In this document: in pieces, positions 28,386-33,685 of the stretch
Numbering within the stretch: position 1 is the first letter of the stretch
Layout: every line of letters begins with the position of its first letter
From: Actinomycetota bacterium
GTDB lineage: Bacteria > Actinomycetota > Actinomycetes > Actinomycetales > Microbacteriaceae
Assembly (NCBI GenBank): GCA_018268515.1
Contig: JAFDWK010000036.1
Location: forward strand, 277-33,961
Direction of reading: 5' to 3'
DNA: 33,685 nt
The notes under the pieces: generated by a model
What the model saw: the letters and a program-made list of their open reading frames with translations, nothing else
The model's database searches: none
Told to the model about the DNA's origin: nothing
Made by a program: the position numbers and the translations under genes

Positions 28386-28748
28386 TCACCGGTCGTTCGC
28401 CCGCGTCTCTCGGGCTTCTCCGCTCCCGGCGTCCTCGCGCGCGACGTCGATCCACTCCATGAGCGCCCCGTCATCGGCGATCGCATCGGCGGCCACGTCG
28501 AGCCAGTTCTCGCTCATCGTGCGTGCGCCCATGACCGCGCGCGTCACGCCGGGCTCGGTGAGCAGCACCGCCGCCCGTTCGGCCGCGACACGGACGAGAA
28601 GCCGTCCGCCCTTGCGCGCGCCGACCAGGATCCGGCCCTCGGCGAGGAATGCACGACTGCCGAACATCGCGCGCTCCTCGATCTCGCCCGCGCCGCCGAG
28701 CAGCGCGCGGATCCGGTCCGCCAGCTCGACGACCGCCGCATCCACCAT
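28386..28748 (-). CDS. TfoX N-terminal domain protein
   Basis: The 120-aa protein matches the TfoX/Sxy N-terminal domain: REMFG-like AMFGSRAFLAEGRILVGARKGGRLLVRV (about 27-54), then TEPGVTRAVMGARTM (64-78). In gamma-proteobacteria Sxy/TfoX regulates competence. The isolated N-terminal domain is common in actinobacteria without a known competence role, so the function is open. The ATG has GGAGGAG upstream. It is transcribed toward the small CxxC gene and ends 3 nt from it. Confidence 0.85.
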   Translation of the reverse strand: MVDAAVVELADRIRALLGGAGEIEERAMFGSRAFLAEGRILVGARKGGRLLVRVAAERAAVLLTEPGVTRAVMGARTMSENWLDVAADAIADDGALMEWIDVAREDAGSGEARETRANDR

Positions 28749-28817
28749 GTCGCTCCTCCGATTCCACCGGATCCGAACGCGTCGGATCCGCTTCCCTCGC
28801 CGCGGCTGTCAGGCCGC

Positions 28818-28845
28818 GCGCCCCCGCATCGAGGTCGCGGGGCGC
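28818..28845 (-). terminator. terminator after uvrB
   Basis: GCGCCCC (28818-28824) pairs with GGGGCGC (28839-28845), extended by two pairs beyond a bulge. It abuts the uvrB stop codon at 28846. Confidence 0.5.
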
Positions 28846-30915
<2,070 letters not shown>

Positions 30916-30921
30916 CCCTCA

Positions 30922-30947
30922 ACACTACGAGGAGCCTGCGACATCGG
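30922..30947 (-). promoter_or_regulatory. uvrB damage-type promoter, leaderless
   Basis: On the minus strand CCGATGTC (30940-30947) is followed by 12 nt and TAGTGT (30922-30927), then TGAGGG and the ATG. In RecA-NDp terms it is ATGTCGCAG-N8-TAGTGT, which keeps TGTC, the purine and the final G. Spacing is identical to uvrA and clpX. Confidence 0.6.
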
Positions 30948-31108
30948 CGCCGCGGTGCCCCTCGCGTTCGCCGAGAGCACGGCGGATCCGTCACAGGGCA
31001 CCGCAGGGAGAAGATGACGGCCGAAGGGCCGAACGGCGATGCGGTCCGATCGTCAGCGATGCCGATGCACTCCGCCTGCGTAGGGCCGGCGGCCCCGAGG
31101 AACCGCCT

Positions 31109-31894
31109 TCACTTCCCGCGTGTCCAGACGTACGGCGTGGTGGTGGTGACCTTACGCAGGCCGGAGCGCTCCAGGATCGGCCGCGAGAACTCCGTCGAAT
31201 CCAAGTGCAGATAGCGGACTCCGCGCCGCAGCGCGGCTTGCGCGCGCTTCGCGGTCAGGGCCCGATACACGCCGCGCCCCCGCCACTCCGGCATGGTGGC
31301 GCCGCCCCAGATCCCGGCGAACTGCGTGCCGGCGACCGGCTCGAGCCTGCCCGTGCTGATCACGCGCCCATCGGCCTCGGCGATCCACAGCACGACGTCC
31401 TCACCGGCTGCGACACGCGCGATCATGCCCTGCGCCCGCTCCTGGCCGTCCCCGTGGCCGAAGACCACCGCCTGCATCCGCTCCATCGCCAGGATGTCGT
31501 CCGCACCACGGATCTCACGCAGCACGACGCCGGCCGGCACCGGGACGTCAGCGGCGAGCGCCGCAGCCTCGCCCAGCATCACCGACTCCGTCTCCTCGGC
31601 GACGAAGCCGGCATCCGCGAGCGCGGTCTCCAGCCCCGGAGCGACGTCGTGCCCGCGGGTCTTCCACTCCGCGGTGCGCACCTCGGGAAGCACCTCGAAA
31701 TGCGCGCGCACCTCCGCGACGAGGGAACGGATCCGCCGCTGCCCGAATCCTGCCAGATCGACGTAGCTCGCGAAGCCGGCGCCACCCGGGAACACGCCCA
31801 CCGCGACCGGCCCGATGCGCCGGATCCCCTCCGCCCCGATCAGCTCCGCGGAGCCGCGCAGCTGGGCGTCGTAGGCCGCGAGGAGGTCCGTCAC
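31109..31894 (-). CDS. GNAT-family N-acetyltransferase
   Basis: The 261-aa protein has a GNAT domain in its C-terminal half (about 122-261). The acetyl-CoA pyrophosphate-binding motif is WRGRGVYRAL (204-213), and the beta strand VVLWIAEADGRVISTGRL (167-184) precedes it. The N-terminal half may be a degenerate second GNAT fold. The substrate is unknown. The start is GTG and overlaps the coaE stop (GTGA, 31891-31894), so expression is tied to coaE. Confidence 0.88.
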   Translation of the reverse strand: MTDLLAAYDAQLRGSAELIGAEGIRRIGPVAVGVFPGGAGFASYVDLAGFGQRRIRSLVAEVRAHFEVLPEVRTAEWKTRGHDVAPGLETALADAGFVAEETESVMLGEAAALAADVPVPAGVVLREIRGADDILAMERMQAVVFGHGDGQERAQGMIARVAAGEDVVLWIAEADGRVISTGRLEPVAGTQFAGIWGGATMPEWRGRGVYRALTAKRAQAALRRGVRYLHLDSTEFSRPILERSGLRKVTTTTPYVWTRGK

Positions 31895-32499
31895 GCGGGC
31901 GCGCTCAGCCGCAGCCGCTGCCAGAGATCGTCCGTCTGGCGGATCGTCTCGGCCAGGTCGCCGGAGGTGTCGATGATCACGTCCGCGATCGCTCTGCGCT
32001 GCTCGTCCGGTGCCTGGGAGTGGATGCGCTTGCGGGCCTCCGTGCGGTCGAGGCCGCGGTTGCGGACGAGGCGCTCCTCGCGCACCTCGGCAGGCGCGTC
32101 CGCGACCACGATCAGGTCCCAGGGATCGTCCACCCTGGCCTCCACGAGCAGAGGCACGTCGTAGACGACGACTGCCGTGGGGTCCTCCGCCAGCGCGGCG
32201 GCGAACCTGCGCTGCGACTCGGACTTCACGGCCGGGTGCACGATGGCGTTCAGCCGGCCGAGCGCCTCGCCATCGCCGAACACCCGCGCCCCGAGCCGTG
32301 CTCGATCGAGCTCCCCGTCGGGCAGGATCATCTCGGTACCGAACTCCGCCGCGATGCGTGCGAGCACGGGAGTGCCGGCGGCCTGCACGTCTCGCACGAT
32401 CCGATCCGCATCGACGACGACGGCACCGTGTTCGGCGAGCCGGGCGGCGATCGTGGACTTGCCCGACGCGATGCCGCCGGTGAGCGCGATGAGGGGCAT
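31891..32499 (-). CDS. coaE: dephospho-CoA kinase
   Basis: Catalyses the last step of coenzyme A synthesis, phosphorylating dephospho-CoA. The 202-aa protein starts MPLIALTGGIASGKST, with the P-loop GGIASGKS at 8-15. DADRIVRDVQ, HPAVKSESQRRF and VYDVPLLVE are family motifs. A longer frame to 32604 adds 35 unrelated residues and is rejected. The rpsA-coaE-uvrB neighbourhood is common in Actinobacteria. The coupled GNAT gene uses an acyl-CoA donor, but a functional link is not implied. Confidence 0.95.
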   Translation of the reverse strand: MPLIALTGGIASGKSTIAARLAEHGAVVVDADRIVRDVQAAGTPVLARIAAEFGTEMILPDGELDRARLGARVFGDGEALGRLNAIVHPAVKSESQRRFAAALAEDPTAVVVYDVPLLVEARVDDPWDLIVVADAPAEVREERLVRNRGLDRTEARKRIHSQAPDEQRRAIADVIIDTSGDLAETIRQTDDLWQRLRLSAPA

Positions 32500-32558
32500 G
32501 CTGTCAGTCTCGCACGGGCGCCGCAGCCGACCGCACCGCCCGCGCTGGCCCGTGCGGC

Positions 32559-32986
32559 TCAGGACCGGAGCGGATCCGCGCCCAGCGCCACTCCCTCGGT
32601 GCACCGCAGCGCGAGGAGGATCCCCATGCCGCCGCTGAGCGGCGCGAGCATGCCCAGCGCCGTCGCCGCGATCACGCCGATCGCCATCACGGGCACCCGC
32701 CCGATCCGGTCGGCGACGACCGACCAGCCGATCACGGATGCCGCGAGTCCGAGCGTCGCGGCCGAGACGCTGAGCGCGGCGGTCGCCGGATCGACGGCGA
32801 GATCGCGCGACAGCTCCGGCAGCACCGCCTGAGGCGCATACAGCTGCGCGAAAGTCGCGATGCCCGCGAAGAACAACCCGAGGATGAGCCGCCGGTAGGC
32901 GGAGGAACCGGGCGCATGACCGGTGAAGGTCACGGCCAGCGGATCCGCCCTCGCGCGCCGCGATGTTCAGCGACGACCGGATCCAT
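32559..32986 (-). pseudogene. decayed MFS transporter, N-terminal remnant
   Basis: The GTG-initiated frame 32559-32933 encodes 124 aa matching the first 3-4 helices of a major facilitator (FFAGIATFAQLYAPQAVLPEL, then WSVVADRIGRVPV as the loop 2-3 motif). It stops at LRCTEGVALGADPLRS, whereas complete members have about 400 aa. The missing part is not elsewhere in the window. Upstream, an ATG at 32986 with GGAGGAC opens a different frame (MDPVVAEHRGARG...). One extra base would join it to the MFS frame as ...ADPLAVTF, suggesting an N-terminal frameshift as well. It lies between rpsA and coaE, a normally stable neighbourhood. A functional short protein is possible but unlikely. Confidence 0.65.
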
Positions 32987-33066
32987 GTCCTCCATCCTCA
33001 CACGTCCCCGCAGGCGACACCGCCGGCGTCCGGGACGGTCGCGTGATCCCGATCCGCGGCATGCGG

Positions 33067-33107
33067 AACGGGCCGCCACTCGCCCGAAGGCGAGGTGACG
33101 GCCCGTT
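33067..33107 (-). terminator. terminator after rpsA
   Basis: A long hairpin: AACGGGCCG (33067-33075) with CGGCCCGTT (33099-33107), and an inner CTCGCC/GGCGAG stem closing a CGAA loop, with a small mismatch between them. It starts 14 nt after the rpsA stop. Confidence 0.85.
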
Positions 33108-33121
33108 CTGGAGGGTGATGC

Positions 33122-33685
33122 TTACGCGTTGCCGCCCGAGAGCTTCTCGCGCAGAGCCGCGAGAGCCTCGTCGTCGGCCAGCGTGCCGGCACCGGCGGAG
33201 TCGCTCGAGAACGACTGCGCACCCGCACCGAACTCGTCGCCCGCGGCTGCCTCGGCCTCGGCGGCCTTGATGACCTGAGCCTTGTGCGCCTCCCAGCGAG
33301 CCTGGGCAGCCGCGTACTCCTGCTCCCATGCCTCGCGCTGGGCGTCGAAGCCGTCCTTCCACGCACCGGTCTCGGCGTCGAAGCCCTCCGGGTACTTGTA
33401 CTCGCCGTTCTCGTCGTACTCGGCGAGCATGCCGTACAGGGCCGGGTCGAACTCGGTGCCGTACGGGTCGACCGAATCGTTGGCCTGCTTCAGCGACAGC
33501 GAGATGCGACGACGCTCGAGGTCGATGTCGATGACCTTGACGAAGACCTCTTCGCCGACCGAGACGACCTGCTCCGCCAGCTCGACGTGCTTGCTGGACA
33601 GCTCGGAGATGTGCACCAGGCCCTCGATGCCGTCCGCGACGCGCACGAACGCACCGAACGGGACGAGCTTGGTGACCTTGCCCGG
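33122..33685 (-). CDS. rpsA: 30S ribosomal protein S1, C-terminal part
   Basis: S1 binds mRNA on the 30S subunit through repeated OB-fold S1 domains. Only the last 187 codons are in the window; the frame runs off the right edge. Visible is the end of the last S1 domain ([44 protein letters not shown]). An acidic, Trp- and Ala-rich actinobacterial tail follows ([20 protein letters not shown]) and the protein ends [10 protein letters not shown] strong hairpin follows. Leaderless messages are generally considered less dependent on S1; that is background knowledge, not visible here. Confidence 0.95.
   Translation of the reverse strand, partial: PGKVTKLVPFGAFVRVADGIEGLVHISELSSKHVELAEQVVSVGEEVFVKVIDIDLERRRISLSLKQANDSVDPYGTEFDPALYGMLAEYDENGEYKYPEGFDAETGAWKDGFDAQREAWEQEYAAAQARWEAHKAQVIKAAEAEAAAGDEFGAGAQSFSSDSAGAGTLADDEALAALREKLSGGNA

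Overview
The window is high-GC DNA (roughly 70% by eye), almost fully coding, with nearly all genes on the minus strand. RbpA, WhiA, the paired ClpP1/ClpP2, an Actinobacteria-style UvrABC set and frequent GTG starts place it in the Actinobacteria. Gene order and protein style suggest Microbacteriaceae, most likely Microbacterium or a close relative. This is a core-genome segment, not a mobile island: no integrase, transposase, phage gene or CRISPR array was seen.

Layout from left to right, all minus strand unless noted. (1) 1-359 is non-coding and carries a diverged 70-nt direct repeat. (2) clpX. (3) A deoxyribose-catabolism cassette transcribed as SorC-type regulator, deoC, full-length aldehyde dehydrogenase, half-length aldehyde dehydrogenase; it sits between clpX and clpP2. 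(4) clpP1-clpP2, a TPR gene and trigger factor. (5) Divergent tRNA-Pro (minus) and tRNA-Gly (plus), then a plus-strand membrane protein with an HExxH motif, a 4 x 29-bp tandem repeat and a shared hairpin. (6) gap-pgk-tpiA, then secG-rbpA from its own TATAAT promoter. (7) Superoxide dismutase. (8) uvrA-uvrC-rapZ-whiA, without the yvcK gene usually found between rapZ and whiA. (9) A five-gene, four-base-overlapped MoxR/DUF58/DUF4129 membrane operon. (10) An OhrR-like MarR regulator divergent from a small CxxC protein (plus), and a TfoX-N-domain gene. (11) uvrB. (12) coaE with a coupled GNAT gene. (13) A decayed MFS transporter. (14) The 3' part of rpsA, cut by the window edge.

The window combines proteostasis (tig, clpP1P2, clpX), lower glycolysis, nucleotide excision repair (uvrA, uvrB, uvrC within about 12 kb), secretion and transcription factors. 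Deoxyribose-5-phosphate from nucleosides would be split by DeoC into glyceraldehyde-3-phosphate and acetaldehyde; the aldehyde dehydrogenases beside it would plausibly remove the acetaldehyde.

The most interesting signal is regulatory. The promoters of uvrA, uvrB and clpX share CCGATGTC followed by exactly 12 nt and a TAGNNT -10 box. This spacing matches the LexA-independent (RecA-NDp, PafBC-type) DNA-damage promoter of mycobacteria. In uvrA and uvrB the -10 box ends exactly 6 nt before the start codon, implying leaderless mRNAs. The same TANNNT-N6/7-start geometry precedes four other genes. Other notable points are a probable split ALDH16-type enzyme with a non-catalytic partner, an orphan membrane-anchored HExxH protein, and strong over-representation of GGATCC.
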